Source: Perkinsus chesapeaki (taxonomy: Eukaryota; Perkinsozoa; Perkinsida; Perkinsidae). Taken from it: a stretch of DNA of 64,000 nt. The translations under genes were made by a program, and so were the position numbers. Below the pieces are notes generated by a model. The model did no database searches and was not told the DNA's origin. It was given only the letters and a program-made list of their open reading frames with translations. Location of the stretch: the NCBI GenBank assembly GCA_013115145.1, contig JAAPAO010000060.1, forward strand, positions 34,658-98,657, written 5' to 3'. Numbering within the stretch: position 1 is the first letter of the stretch; each line of letters opens with the position of its first letter. Below are positions 30,901 through 43,199 of this stretch, piece by piece.

Positions 30901-33900
30901 CTTGTCTCTGTTCAATACCGATGACACCAGGAATAGGTCCAATGCGGTCGTTATTGGCCGAATAGCCGATCTCGGAAGTAAGGCCCGGTTCGCCTCTAGC
31001 GTGGAAAAGGAGCTCTGCTAGGTTCTATATCGATATTGCAGGACAACGAGAAGGGGAAGCTGACTGCATCAGGAGAAGTGACAGTACGATCGATCTCATT
31101 GGAAGTTGCAGGAGAAGAGATCATTTCACCGGCTTTGAACTCTCATGTGGGCTGGACTGTAGGATTCTATTTGTTAATTCTTCCTTATCAGGCATCTGTT
31201 AAAGCGGCACCATTTGTCTCGATACTTTGGGGGCTGTATCCGTCCCCGTGGCCCTATCACTCTGCGGTGATAGCGCAAGCCCAACAGTTGCGAATCCGGC
31301 CGCTTCTGGCGAACGTAGAGGCATTGATAGCGTTGGGGAAGACTTACAAGGAGGCCACCAAACCTGAGGAGGCGCCGCCAGTTGAAAAACTAATTAATCA
31401 AATTGACGATTTGGGAGCAGCGATCGGCGAGTCCGCGAAAATCGTGAGGCTGCCCTGTTTGATAGCCGTCCGCGTCGCAGCACCAATTGTTGAACTAGCG
31501 GTACCTGAGAAGAAGGACGATAAGCCTCATACGGGGGCAGTGGATTTGATGGATCTCGATGCCCAAGAACAGAGCTCCGAGGAATCTTACGAGCTCGGTG
31601 ACCGTGTGCTGCTTAATTTGGGCGTGGTGACGCTAGACTCTAAGCTACTCGACGACTCGACTGTGCAGATCGATGCTTCTGTCAAGAACGTTAGTGCTTC
31701 GGCTTTCTGCCTGCCTCCAGCGACGTCTTTGATCGGAAGTAATGGTAGCCAGGTCGGACAGGAAGACCTTCTCGTTGGCAGTGAACAGGAGACCGATACT
31801 GAACCCGCTCTCAAGGAGGAGATCATCCTCCCTTGTGGATCCGTGGCCCTGTCTTTAACACTTCCGCTGTCATGGGAGAAGTTAGATGACGAGGAGGAGT
31901 TTTCGAAGCTTGTGTCGGTAGATGTCACTGTGCAGGATCGGGTGGCTGTATCGATCTCACCAGAGGCATTGGTGGTCATGCGTGAGGTTGGTAAATGTGT
32001 TAAAAATATGTTCGGCGACTCGGATATCACCGACATCGACGCGGTCGACCAGGAGAGAGTTCTGGCCGGACTACAGCGGTTAGCTACTAAGCGCAAGCGA
32101 ACTGATGTGCAGATTCGTGGCAACCTCGAGGAGGCATCGCTGTCACTTGTCACCCATGAGGGAGGGCATCCTCTTGAAGTATCTCTGAAGTCTCTGGCCT
32201 TCTCCAGCAGCCGTCGTACCATGCAGGCCGAGCTACAGCTTGGCGAGGCTTCAGCAAAGGTTGCTAACTTCACCTTCATCCATCTTCTAACGCGTGATGA
32301 GCGAGCCGGCCTGGTAGCTACTTGTTGTCTTGATGGAGCCCCTAAGGTGCGGCTCATTAGTCCGCAAGGCGTCGAGATCTCTCTTTCTTCGGCAATTGAG
32401 GAGGGCCTTCGTACCATATCTAAGGCATGCTCCCTGTCTGACTCCAAAGACGACCATCCAAAGTCTCATCGGTCGCCTACGCGGTGGCTCAGATTTCTGC
32501 CTCAAGTCAACCTCCAGCTGCATGGCATTGGTTTGAACCTTTACAGCCAAGCAGGCGCCTGTGTTAGAGCTGGAATTGACCTGGACTGCGAGGCATTCCA
32601 AGAGAAGGTGGTGAATCAGCAGCAGCAGCCGCTAGCTGGTGATGAGCAGGACACAGCAACTCCAACGATTATCGATCTCACTGGTGCACTCAAATTAACC
32701 TCCTTAACATCGAAAAGAGCATCTAGTGACTCTGCGACTCCAAGGCGGATACTCAAAAACAGGGAGGGCACTCTGGTCACGGTGGAAGGGAAGATTGTCA
32801 ATGTCCCAGGCGAGAAGCTGAGCCTGCTCCTCGACACTGTAAGGTTCGAGAACGCCTTGGCCATCAGCTTGTCGGGGCCTGATGTCACTGGCATCAGATC
32901 TATAATGAAGGAGCTAAGTTGTGGAATGAAAAAGTCAACTCGTAATATCGCTATCTACCGTTTTTCGCGGAAGTCATTTCTATCAGGCCCGCGATCGGAA
33001 GTCTTCGAAGTATCCATTGCAGTGTTCTTCGCTCCAAGGGCGCACATCCTCATCGAGCTGGTGTACTGCTCGGCCAGCGGTCTCTCTCGACCAGCTATTA
33101 GAGTTAGACTCGGGACTAAGTTGTTGTCCCTCTACTACCAACAATGGGCGAAGCTCACTGCGGGGAGTTCTCGTCAGCCACCTGTTTTCAAGATCCTGGC
33201 AGCGGATGTCACCACTCGAGCGAGTGTTATTAACTACAAGATGGGCGAGTGGGAGCCTTTGCTGCTGCCTCTGACCACCAATGTGGAGGTAGACCAGCGG
33301 CGGCGGCGATCATTGTTGTCGGTTTTTATGAGATAACGTTAGGTACAACGCATGACTGACAGGGAGGACCCAGAGGGTCGCATCATCCGAGTTGACATGC
33401 GAGCCTCACCAGAAGCCTCCAACTCGGACCTTATTGTCTCCCCGATGTGCCTTGGAGTGCTCCATGATCTCCTGCCGCAGTTTTCGTCAAAGAAAGGCCC
33501 GGCGGTTGTTAGCAGCCGAGTTGATGAGTCGTCCAACGATGCTCTTATGGTGGTGAATCTGACAGGTAGCCCTCTAGTGGTGCTTGGAGATAATGGTGTA
33601 CGGGAGACCATACAGCCGGGACCAAAGCATGTTGGCATCGACCACCTACTCAAGAGCAGCACGACAGAGAGAATAACAATCGAGGGAGAGTCTCCTGGGA
33701 CTGCGCAGCTGTTGCACGAGAACGAGCTGTCATTGGCACAGAACGGCAACTGGCAGGCGGAGGTGGTGGCGCTGTCTCCTATAAGAAAGCTGTTGGTCTT
33801 CAGCGGCCCCGTCCGCATAGCGAATATGTAAGTCTTCTTCTTCCTCCTCCTCCTCCTTCCACTCGTTTACTTGTGCTTCAGGACAAGGATACCGCTCCGA

Positions 33901-36900
33901 GTGTACCTCCAATCCCATGTGTCTGATACTGGCGAGCCAGAGGTCATTGCGCCGACTTCACTAACAACATCTGTGGGCGATGTCGTCTGTGACCAAGAAG
34001 GCTACTTCCTGTTGGAGCCTCGAGCCTTCATTGGAGTGCCAAGCTCGGTGTTCCATACTGGTGGTGGCTTCTCTATTCAACCTGATGACGGCAACTGGGA
34101 GCGAAGCGAACCTCTCCCCTGTACGTTCAGCGTGGGAGGGACATCACCGAGGACCCGTCGGCTTAAGATGTCCTGCCGCAACTTCGCCAATCCAGATGAG
34201 CTTATGTGAGTCCCCTTGCGTGGTTTTCTCGGTGCTACTGTCGCCCCATCGGCCTTCTATCAGGTACGTGAACTGTCAGTACTCCCCCGTACACGGTACT
34301 GCACTTGACGGCAGTTCGTCCTCCGAGGAGGACTCTGCTACCGATTCCGTCAGCGGTCATCCAGCGGTTTCGAGGACGATATCGTTGCTTCCAATCGCTC
34401 TAGTTACGAGCGAGTGCCCGATGAACGTCGAGCTGGAAGTGGACACAGCCAGCCAGGCTCGGGAGCCACACGTGAGGCTTTCTTCACCGACGGCGGCGTC
34501 ATCATCCAATTCGTAGGTTCTCCGTATTGGACCATCGGGATCTGGCGCACTACCGATCTTCGATATCGATGCATCGTTCGTTCGAGTTCGAGTGCCGGGC
34601 TCCTCCTCTCGAGGAACCCACTGGGGCCGGCCCATCTTCATCGACGATGAAGCTGATCTTAACGTGGTACAGGTGGGCTCAGTGACGTCTCAAGCGCTCG
34701 TAAATGCCGTGTATTCTCAGACGATAGACCTGCCCGTCGTCAACGGTGCCGGCACCAGCCTAAGCGTCTCTGCTGTGGTGACGAGCGACCCTGATGGATG
34801 CCAGCAGCTGACCTTGTTTAGTAAGAACTGGTTTGTCAACTCTGTCGAAGGCCTTGATGTCTACCCAATGCAGCAAGGAGTAAGTGTAGCCCTACAGCCC
34901 AGCCTCAGACTAGTCATCCACCTCATCGGTGTAGGTTAACGATCTCGTCCGCTCCCCGTCGCTGGCTTCTGATAAGGATCTTTACCACATGGCGCCTGTT
35001 GAAGATAGGAAGAAGGGTGGCCTCTCCTTGACTATAGGTTTTGTCGACAATCAAAGTCCAGAACGGCAAGGTGCACAGTGGTGAGTTGCTGGCCTGTTGC
35101 ACTGGTACATATCACCTGGCCCCTTCAGGCGTCGTGTCCTCGTTCCGCTGTCATCGAGGGACTCGTGCGAGTTGGAGCTCGGCGGATCTAGTGTGGTGCT
35201 GCAGGCAGATGTGGTGGAGAAGGAAATCGAAGATGACTCCTCGAAGATGCCCGAAAGTGGTGTTATGGTGAGACCCTGATTCATCGCCTTCTTTGGCATC
35301 TCACCATGCGTTATTTAGATACCTGTTCGCGACACGCTTCCTATCAATCTGGTGCGCTCCACAGTCATCACCGCTGTTCCCGGAATAATCATGTAAGGAC
35401 TCCTTCTCCTTCTGCTTCAACTGCATGTGCTGTGGTGACTCCAGGTTCAATAGGACCAGCAAGTGTTTGAAGGTCTCGCAGCTGAATTTGAAAGGCACGT
35501 TACTTGGTCCCATGGAGAACTCGCCTGTTCATTGGGCAGATCTCAGGAGGGTAGGTTTTTTTGAAAACGCTCCTTGCGATCTTAAATCTGCACTTACAGG
35601 ACCGTCTGCTCCAAATAGTGTACGCCGATCCATCAACCGGAGAGACATCAGGCTGGGAGCCCACTGGCCCCATCATCCCTCGGGAAGCCAACGCTGGTGT
35701 TTACTCTATGATACTTCGCAATAAGTTCACACAGGAGGTATAAGCTCGCTTTGCTGAAATGAAAGAAGGCCGGCTGGCAGGTATCAGTCCTTACTGTCGA
35801 AGTAGCTGTGACTCGAGGAGTGGTCAACGTAGCCATTTACGAAGCTGATGGCGACACTAGTGATAAGGGCGAACAGAAACCGTGCCTACAAGTAGGGATA
35901 CAAGCCGAGGGCGGGGGAATGATGCACCTATCAGGTTCTCAATGACAAGTGCTATCACATTGAATCAATCCTGGTGTGTCCGGAGGATGACCCTACTCAG
36001 ACGTCTTTCACATACGTAAGCATGTGAGATGACGGGGTAGGCTAAGATGCTTCGAGCAGATACCAGCAGACTCTATTAAGTCGGTGGGTTTCTGCGACCC
36101 ATTCAGAACTAAGCACTATTTACTTGTGCGGGTAGAGTTCGAGAAGAATGTGAGCCTACTTGTGTCACGTTCAATGGAGCCGTGGAGATTCTCTTTATTA
36201 GGTGTCGTCCTTGTACCGAATAGATGCCGATGATTGTCCGAGCAGCATGCCCATCACCAAGAAGGGGTTCCCAGCTACTACCCTGCAGGTATGGTGGATA
36301 AGATAGGATTATCCATTATTCAGCACGAGCTGTAAGATACTCCCGTCCCCGTCGTGCGAGGGTGGAGTTATGATACGCTTGCGGCCTTATAACCCGTCTC
36401 TTCATCTGGCGGCATTCGATAAGACTGGAGATCACAGCGAGGATGATGCCACTACCGAGGTGAGCTGTCGGTCAGTCTAGACCTCCGCACTCTGCATCCA
36501 CATTCAATGGCTGATGACTTGGCCCATTGCTCTATGTTGCAGAGCGATACAGCCTGGTCATTGAAGCTCGAGCTGGCGAAATTTGGCGTGAGGGTATTCG
36601 GCCCTGGATCCAAGGCGCGGAGGATACGCCAGAAGAGAGAGGAGCTATTGTAAGACTCTCATAACCCATGGCCCATGGCTTTGCTCTAGTTACTGCGGCG
36701 TGAGTAGAAGCTCCCTCATCGCCAGCTGTGGTGTGGAGGGCGGCGCCGATCATGCCGATACCTTGGTAAGAATGACGATCCATTTCCCAGTGGGATTGCC
36801 CCGTCTGCAGGTGCTACGATCCTTCCGGATGTCCGGCATTCAGTTCGAGCACGTCCCTCGCAATCTGCGCATATTGTCGACCGGTTCGCATTCCAAGTCG

Positions 36901-37875
36901 AGTCCTGGGCTTGGACTTAGTGGAATACGTCTGAATGCCCGACATGGACGAGATCTGGTAAGTCGTCATTTCTGGAGAAGTTGTCATAGGAGCCATCTCC
37001 AACGTGTCTCAGAATCTTCGCGATGTTTGCCTCACTGTTCCGCCGATGACCCTCACCTTGGACACGCGAGTCCTAGATGACCTGACTGCTCTTATAGGAG
37101 CTTTCGTCTCAGCTCTGGGTTCTAGCGGTGGTGGCTTGTCCTCGCTGACTATCTCCAGTGCAGCTGCCAGAGCAGGGGTTCCGTAAGGGAAGGTTTAAGG
37201 ACGCCTGCCAACACTACTCTCCTTCAGGTACCATTATCTTTGCACCACACCCGCCCAGTTGGGAAGGGTATTGAAGCTGCAACGACTCACCGTCTCGCAA
37301 ATCAGCCTCAAGCTATGGTGAGGCAACCATTGGGTTCATTGTTGATTGTTGTGCTAAGGTGCTCGTTTGACATAGACGATAGTCAGTTCTTGCCGGATGA
37401 TATAAAGTTCTTACTGAGCCTTCTGACACTGGGCGACACTCTCGACTTGAAGGGCTCTGAGTTAGTGCTGCCACAGCAGGCGTTTAACATGTATCAGCCC
37501 TATCGAGGTAGGCCCCTCGACAAGTACCTCTTGTGTGAGCCATCCTCCATAGGTCCGGCATCTGGCCTCTCGAAGATCCTTAGCGATGAGTATAAGAAGG
37601 TTATCGTGGCTAATATCTCGCAAGTTGTCGGTTCCAGCTCGGTATTGAACGTGATTGGTGCGAAGCTTTGGGGCCAGGGATTTGCCAGCGGCAGCGATTC
37701 CGACGAGGAAAAGAGGCGGATGTTTGCCGGCGGCAACGGGTGAGTGGCAGTGCCTCCTCATAGCGTCATCATCTTCCTTGCTATCAGAACTCGTGATTCT
37801 CGCCATGGTGTAGAGCTCCGCGGAGACGGTGTTCTCCAGTGGGAGGATAAGTCCCTGGATGAGTCTCAGATGTAG
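27956..37875 (+). CDS. VPS13: VPS13-family lipid-transfer protein
   Basis: The N-terminus is a chorein domain: FIVGWLSRYIDGLQDGQAKI, then LWNGEMTIVNAKLNTAALSK and GRIRIKVPWSTLLSASTTVE match the pattern of VPS13 and ATG2 proteins. The first intron is at about 28454-28506. Very large exons follow (about 28507-30080, 30200-30845, 31195-33330), and then many small ones. At 33352-34210 are Asp/Gly beta blocks typical of the VPS13 adaptor-binding (VAB) repeats. At 35330-35750 an SHR-BD-like part is visible (RSTVITAVPGIII, NRTSKCLKVSQLNLKG, QIVYADPSTGETSGWEPTGP). Near 37400 the motif IKFLLSLLTLGDTLDLKGSE is characteristic of the VPS13 C-terminal part, and SSSVLNVIGAKLWGQG follows. It ends SLDESQM (stop 37873-37875). 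I do not see the usual final PH-like domain, so this may be a short form. Family role: a bridge-like lipid channel at membrane contact sites. Confidence 0.9.
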
Positions 37876-38028
37876 ATGACATTGCTTGCCATAGTTGCCG
37901 TAAATACCTGTGTTATTGTGGTGAATATTCTCATTCTGCCTTCGATGCTCCTGTTTCTAGAGTATTCAGTCTCGCGTTGTATTGTTACTGTTTGAGGTCA
38001 CCCCACTTGGAAGGGGCCATTTCCGTGG

Positions 38029-39806
38029 ATGCCAGCTGAAATAGACTTCAAGGGCGACTGGGAAGGGAGAGTGCTTGAAACCTGGGATCACTTGGCTGAG
38101 AGAGATGGAGGGCCTTTTCGATCAACGATGGCAGGATACCGAGTAACGGAGGACGATATCGTTCCGCAGAAGAACGCAGTCGACAGCGTCCTTCTTTGGC
38201 CTCGTAGCTTACTCTCCGCCGTCGTATCACCATCATTAAAGATTTGCATTTCGCGTAGCACTCGCCCTGGCCTGCAGTGCCTCACTGCCGCAGTGACGCT
38301 GCTGGTTTGTTAGGTAGCTCCTTTAGCTGGATCGATGAACTTTTTTAAAGGCATCCATCTCTCAAGGACAAATCTCAAGCGGAAGACTACAAATGAGGGC
38401 CCAAAGAGGCGGTCTGCTGGGCAAAGTCTCACCTATCGTCCCTTCGACAACTCAGAGTTCAACTTCACCAAAGTCGCGGACGACGAGCTTATAGGTGGCC
38501 GATTTCCCTAGGCCTCCAGCCTGACGTCGTTGTTAGGGACCTTTGGATCTGGGGCACACGCTGTGCTTGTGAACGTATCACCGCTTGCCTATGGCCACTG
38601 CCTTCTGTGTCCGAACTATAAGGACTGTAGGTAGAGTTGGAAGCATACGGTCCGATGGAAATGAATTATGATAGGCCACAGATTCTATCGCTCGATGCGC
38701 TGAGTGCGGCCGTAGCTTTCCAACGTTCTGCTAACGGTGAAAGGTCCGACATGCAAGTGACGTAATCTGCCTATCAATTGTTGGTGGCAATATCGGCACT
38801 TAGTAGGTTCAACTCGCTTGGGGCTTGGGCAAGCGTAAATCACCTTCACTTCCATGTTTTCTGGCCAGCTGGTAGGCATCCTTCACACAGCGGTAGGTGT
38901 AATGAATCCCTCTGGCCTCACTGGGCTTCCCTATTAGAGACTGCTGGCGAACTAGAAGGGCGTATTTTGGATTCTGGTGGAAGGCTGATTCTTCTGGAGC
39001 AGCCTCTATTTGGGAAAATGCCGATAGAACTCGCCGCGCCTAAGCGAGTTCTGGCCAAGTTCGAATACCTCACTCTAGAGGAGCTCGACTATCCTGTAAG
39101 TTCGGGCGAATGCCTGTTAATAAGAAAACTGGGAGGTGCGAGGCTCACACTGTGAGCGGTAATTAGGAGACATGAATCTTCGTTAGTCGGTCACGACGTC
39201 GTGACGTCGTGCGCAGTGCGGACACTTCATTTGCCAAAGATTGCGAATTCAACCGAAAGCTTGAAGGCTCGAACCGGCAATGAGTGGACCTTATCCATTT
39301 CGTAGGCGTACACATTTCGCGTCACCGCAGTTGGAGAAGACGGTGTAAACTTGATGGCCGCTGGCATCTGGTCGGTAGTGTGGGTCCTACTCAGACTAGA
39401 CATTCCGCACAACATAGTGTTGAGCCAAAGGTAAGGTGTTACCACTACCACCAGTATGGTACAGCTTTTTGAGACGGCTCCTCAGGGCCACGGTCGCATT
39501 CGTTACCCCCCGTCAGCCACAGATGATTAGCTTTATGCAAGAGGGCTTTTCGGATGGCGCCGGGCTCCACATCGCCTGTGCCGAGCTTGGGGGGTACATC
39601 ATATGCTTCGACCAGGAAACGTGAGATCCTTCCTGAAGCCTTCCTTTGTGGGAGGCGCAGAACTCTGCTGACCGCAACCCGAACTTCGAAGGTACGAATG
39701 CTTGACTGAAGAAGATGTGGTGAGGATTTTTGGACGTGACATCAATCTAGAGGATCCGAGGATGGTCGAAGAAGTTGTCGCATCCTTCAACCGATGCGCA
39801 GTTTAG
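38029..39806 (+). CDS. GDPGP1: GDP-hexose phosphorylase of the VTC2 / GDPGP1 family
   Basis: The start MPAEIDFKGDWEGRVLETWD is followed by GPFRSTMAGYRVTEDDIVPQ. Then come RPFDNSEFNFTKVADDELI, the conserved NVSPLAYGHCLLCPNY, LSLDALSAAVAFQRSANG, and FNSLGAWASVNHLHFHVFW. This last block contains the HIT-family His triad-like HLHFH nucleotide-binding site. Later exons give LAKFEYLTLEELDYP, DIPHNIVLSQ, and YECLTEEDVVRIFGRDINLE, with the stop at 39804-39806. The block YECLTEEDVV is reached by splicing an intron from about 39620 (gtgagat...cgaag). In plants VTC2 makes L-galactose-1-phosphate from GDP-L-galactose in ascorbate synthesis; animal GDPGP1 acts on GDP-D-glucose. I cannot tell which substrate applies. 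A 14-bp palindrome (TCACGACGTCGTGA) lies inside the gene near 39191, probably in an intron. Confidence 0.85.
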
Positions 39807-40002
39807 GACACGGAGTGGCGTCCGATATCGTTATCCTCGTGATGTTTTCAGGACACCTTATCTTACAACTAGCACACCACAAGATGAAGTTTTGCGTTAT
39901 TGCTCGAGCGCACGCGTGCAAAAAGCGCGCTCGTTGCACGCATGCTCACGAGGCTACTTTTTCTCTGTATTCAAGGTGTTGTGACCGATCCTTCCCTCTT
40001 CA

Positions 40003-40982
40003 ATGGCTGACCAGGTCGAGTTGAATAACGAGTTGGAAAGCATGCGTCGGGCAATTTTGCACTTACAACAGGAGAATAGGCTTTTGCGGGAGCAACTGCA
40101 CAGGACTAGGTCCTCCTCTATTTCAAGCCCGACGCATGGTGGTAAGCTGTAACGATCCTCCGCTGTGAATGGTATCTTCTCTACTATTAGCGACTGATCT
40201 CGTCGATCCTCCTTTCGATATGCGCCGGATGAGCATCGATTTGATGGAAGAGCTTGATAAGCTTGAGAAGGATGCTAAGGACGCCAACGATAGGTTGGTG
40301 AATCACAGGTCAGTGGCCTGTACCAAATGGAGCGATCACCACTTCCACTCACAGTAGAGATAAGGGGAAGTTATCGGAGTCTCTTGTGTAGGATATCGGG
40401 CATCAGGACGCTTCTACAGAGACACCAGTCTATGGATGAATCCGAGACCGTGACGCACGAGCTAGCTCGTAGGCGGTCATCACTCTTGAACCCTAACATG
40501 GCTTTTGCCGAAGAGGAAGATGAAGAGCAAGAAGATGGTATGATGTACTGTATACATGTCTGATGGAAAAGCTATGCAGATGATACGTCCTCTGATGGTG
40601 CCGATCCCAAGTTTGACATGAGGCGGCTTTCACGTAACCTGGATAATGAAGTGCAGGCTTTAAGAGCAATCTGTAGCGGCTCTCACGATCGCCTGCTCAA
40701 ACAGAGGTGACGGGAATATACTTGGCTGTTTGCAAAGCCTTCTGCTTCAGGCTATCGGGCTGTGAACAGGTCCTGGCCAGGCAGCAGGAGATCGAAGATA
40801 GCCTGAGAGACGGTGGGCGTCCCAAAGGATGCTTTCTTGACCGGCCCATTATGAACGTGATACTTGTTATCTTAGTGCACTTGAGCATTCGATCTTCCCT
40901 TAGGTTCATTCCTGAACTCCTTCGCATTGGCGTTGTGAGTCCATTGCTCCTAAGATCACCGGGGGTGGCTAGTTCACACTAA
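40003..40982 (+). CDS. Coiled-coil protein with a hydrophobic C-terminal stretch, possibly SNARE-like
   Basis: ATG at 40003 starts MADQVELNNELESMRRAILH and continues through an intron near 40140-40188 (gtaagct...cattag) to DLVDPPFDMRRMSIDLMEEL. Next are a Ser/Arg segment (TVTHELARRRSSLLNPNMAF), an acidic patch (EEEDEEQED), and FDMRRLSRNLDNEVQALRAI. A junction at 40705 (aaacagag|gtgacgg...ttcag) gives KQRLSGCEQVLARQQEIEDS, and a hydrophobic stretch follows, beginning MNVILVILVHL. The stop is at 40980-40982. Helices before a C-terminal hydrophobic segment fit a tail-anchored vesicle-traffic protein, but I see no diagnostic SNARE heptad layer. Function unknown. Confidence 0.5.
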
Positions 40983-41198
40983 ATGAGGCTGATCATCACA
41001 TATTTATTACCCTAGTCTACAGTATTAGGGGTTATTACACTCCATATAAGTTGTTGTCAATCGATTAATAACTTTCCTAAGTCTCTGAGTGGCGCCGCGT
41101 TATTCCTAGGAGACGTAGTTTGGCGTCACCTTCGTACGGGGGAGATGAGGAGACTTGTGTGATCCGGTGGTAGTTGTACTTGTTTTATTCGAAAAAAC

Positions 41199-41675
41199 AT
41201 GAGTACATGCAACCCCTTCGTCGTCGGTCAGTGCAGTGATCATGGCGTTTGCTGGACAGGTAGCTTCCGTAGCTACTGTGTTTGCGATAGATGGTGGAAA
41301 GGGGACCAGTGCCAGACACTCTCCAAGTAGGAGAGGCTCCAGCGGCTGCTGAATTGAGATTTTGTCATCCTTCTACCTTGCGATCAGTTACTTCTGGATA
41401 TGGTTGGCAGTCATCATTGCTGCATTAATTGTCTTTGCCGTGGCAGGCTTCTTTTTCTTAAGGAGATATCGTAGGCGTCGAGCAGCGGCAGCCGCGAATC
41501 CTCAGACAGTCTGTTACACCTCAGCTTATGTCTACCCGACAAATAACGGGGTAACCTTGAGATGTCTTCAAGTGGGAATCCTGTTCTCTCTCAGGCTACC
41601 TATCCCCAAGCTCAGCAGCCGGTGATTGGCCATTATGGCCCGACCACCACGGGGACTCCGGTGTACAAGTATTAA
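41199..41675 (+). CDS. Small EGF-like single-pass membrane protein, copy 1
   Basis: Exon 1 (41199-41326) encodes MSTCNPFVVGQCSDHGVCWT and then SYCVCDRWWKGDQCQTLS. The six cysteines in the order C-x-C-x-C-x-C-x-C-x-C, with the C-x-C-x-x-x-W-x-G pattern, fit a compact EGF-like fold. A phase-2 intron at 41327-41387 leads to a transmembrane helix (FWIWLAVIIAALIVFAVAGF) and a basic stop-transfer stretch (RRYRRRRAAAAAN). A second intron of about 45 nt joins to a Tyr/Pro/Gln-rich tail ending TTTGTPVYKY (stop 41673-41675). There is no obvious signal peptide, so the N-terminal EGF is unusually close to the start. The neighbour at 42143 is a diverged copy. Confidence 0.7.
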
Positions 41676-41683
41676 TATAGCTA

Positions 41684-41703
41684 GATCCTCCCGAGTGAGG
41701 ATC
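41684..41703. repeat. Hairpin just after the stop codon of EGF-TM copy 1
   Basis: GATCCTC (41684-41690) and GAGGATC (41697-41703) are perfect arms around a six-base loop, nine bases after the stop codon. It probably lies in the 3' UTR. Confidence 0.6.
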
Positions 41704-42142
41704 CTCTGGTTTTGATATTATCATCAATATTGTACAGTTCTAACTTCCGACAATTCCTAGCTTGGTTATATCTTATATCTGCCTAGCTGGTTGCTATCAT
41801 CGTTTCTAACTGCTCAACGGCTGCTTGCTTGATCAATGCTTCGGTGGAAGCGCACAGTGCGCACAATGTCTTGGCGAAAAGCGCACGAGCTCTGATCCAG
41901 CTTCTCTTCACTGCTAGAGTTTGGTTATGGAGAGCTCCATGGCATCGCGTGTGAGTCGCGTTTAGCAAGAATGTAGACTTCCTGTTACCGCGGCCCACCG
42001 CGGCCTACTCAACTGGTCTTTACTCTTTGATGGCCCTGAGTGGTGCGTCACAATGAACAGTGCCGTGCTTCGTAATAGATGCGTGATAAATAATCAATGG
42101 ACATTGGCTTTAGGCTTTTTATTCAACATTTTTTTGTCTGAC
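41704..42142. other. Spacer between the two EGF-TM genes
   Basis: No gene is supported. A minus open frame at 41998-41783 has no motif. The spacer should hold the 3' UTR of copy 1 and the 5' region of copy 2. Confidence 0.4.
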
Positions 42143-42564
42143 ATGGCGCTCATACAGCCGTGTATAATGGCCACTCTCCACCAGTGTAATGATCACGGTT
42201 CATGTTGGGCTGGACCTATCAGAAATATCTGCATCTGCAATCGATGGTGGAAAGGGGAACAATGCCAGACCCTGTCTGGGTAGGCGGTTCGGTTCTTGTG
42301 AATACAGAAGATGCTAAAAAGCCTCTCTGTGTTAGGTACTCTTGGATATTCATGTCGGGTGCTGCATTAGGACTACTTCTAGTCTCCTTGATGGTTTTCA
42401 TCGCTTTGAGGAGTTACCGGACGCGGAAGGCAGGACAAGCTTTGAGGCCTTCTATGGTTCTGTATCCTTCCGCGTATCCCTTGGATAAAGCAGTAAGCTC
42501 CCTGTTGGCCTCTGTCAATGATTGCTCTTCTTGCTTTGTACAATTATCGCTTGCTACTCGCTGA
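42143..42564 (+). CDS. Small EGF-like single-pass membrane protein, copy 2
   Basis: Exon 1 (42143-42279) encodes MALIQPCIMATLHQCNDHGS followed by CWAGPIRNICICNRWWKGEQ and CQTLSG. It shares the block CNDHGSCW...C-x-C-x-RWWKG(E/D)QCQTLS with copy 1. The first intron (42280-42335) falls at the same place and in the same phase as in copy 1. Exon 2 gives a transmembrane helix (IFMSGAALGLLLVSLMVFIA), a basic LRSYRTRKAGQ, and SMVLYPSAYPLDKA, the counterpart of the YTSAYVYP segment of copy 1. A likely donor follows (gca|gtaagc, about 42493). The final exon is not identified; the unspliced frame ends at 42564. Confidence 0.6.
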
Positions 42565-43199
42565 CCGACCCACCCTGTGAACTTGCAACGCAATTTACCC
42601 CTTGGCAACTAATAACCTTGCTACCTGCGCTGGGTGAATCAACTACTGCTGGTCAGCTAGCTGACCTATTATCCACCCAGTGTCATTTCTTCTACAGTAA
42701 GAAAAAAGCGTGTGACAGTTGGTCGCAACTACTGATAAACTGCACCTAATGTAGGGTGAATCACCCTTGCAATGGTCATCCTTGTCATCGCCACTGTATG
42801 CTGCTAGGGACACTAGATCTCGCTCGCCGTGTGTCAGCTCCCTACATAATTGTACCCTACATAACACTACATGTTCTGCCAGTCGAAGGTTGATGTGATA
42901 TCTCTTTAAGTGTGGCTTGTTATGTCAGATATTGATCTTTTATTTTCAGGTTGAAGTCAACAAAGGGATTGCTTAACTGGCCCCAGTTGCTCCGGGAATA
43001 CCCGGATCGACGTGCTAGATCAAAGTTATCTTCCTCCGAGATATACCTTGTCTATTTGGTCTGATTAGTTCGTACGTAAATCATACAACGGTCTTCAGGG
43101 CTATTCAAATTTAGTACGATCATCGGTAGCTTCGCTTCAACCTGATTTGGATTGAGTTTCTGATAGTCAATTCCATGAGTGCTAGATTGCTTATGCTCG
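42565..43199. other. Intergenic region before the Cdc25-like gene
   Basis: No gene is supported. The last exon of EGF-TM copy 2 may lie at its left edge. An ATG at 43175 opens only a short frame that stops soon after. Confidence 0.35.

Noticed and set aside
31587-32447. Long minus-strand open frame of 286 codons
   Set aside because: It is the antisense shadow of a strongly coding VPS13 exon, is Ser/Arg-rich in the manner of antisense frames and has no motif.
39189-39206. Palindrome TCACGACGTCGTGA, considered as a regulatory element of a new gene
   Set aside because: It lies inside the GDP-hexose phosphorylase gene, probably in an intron, and no gene starts nearby.
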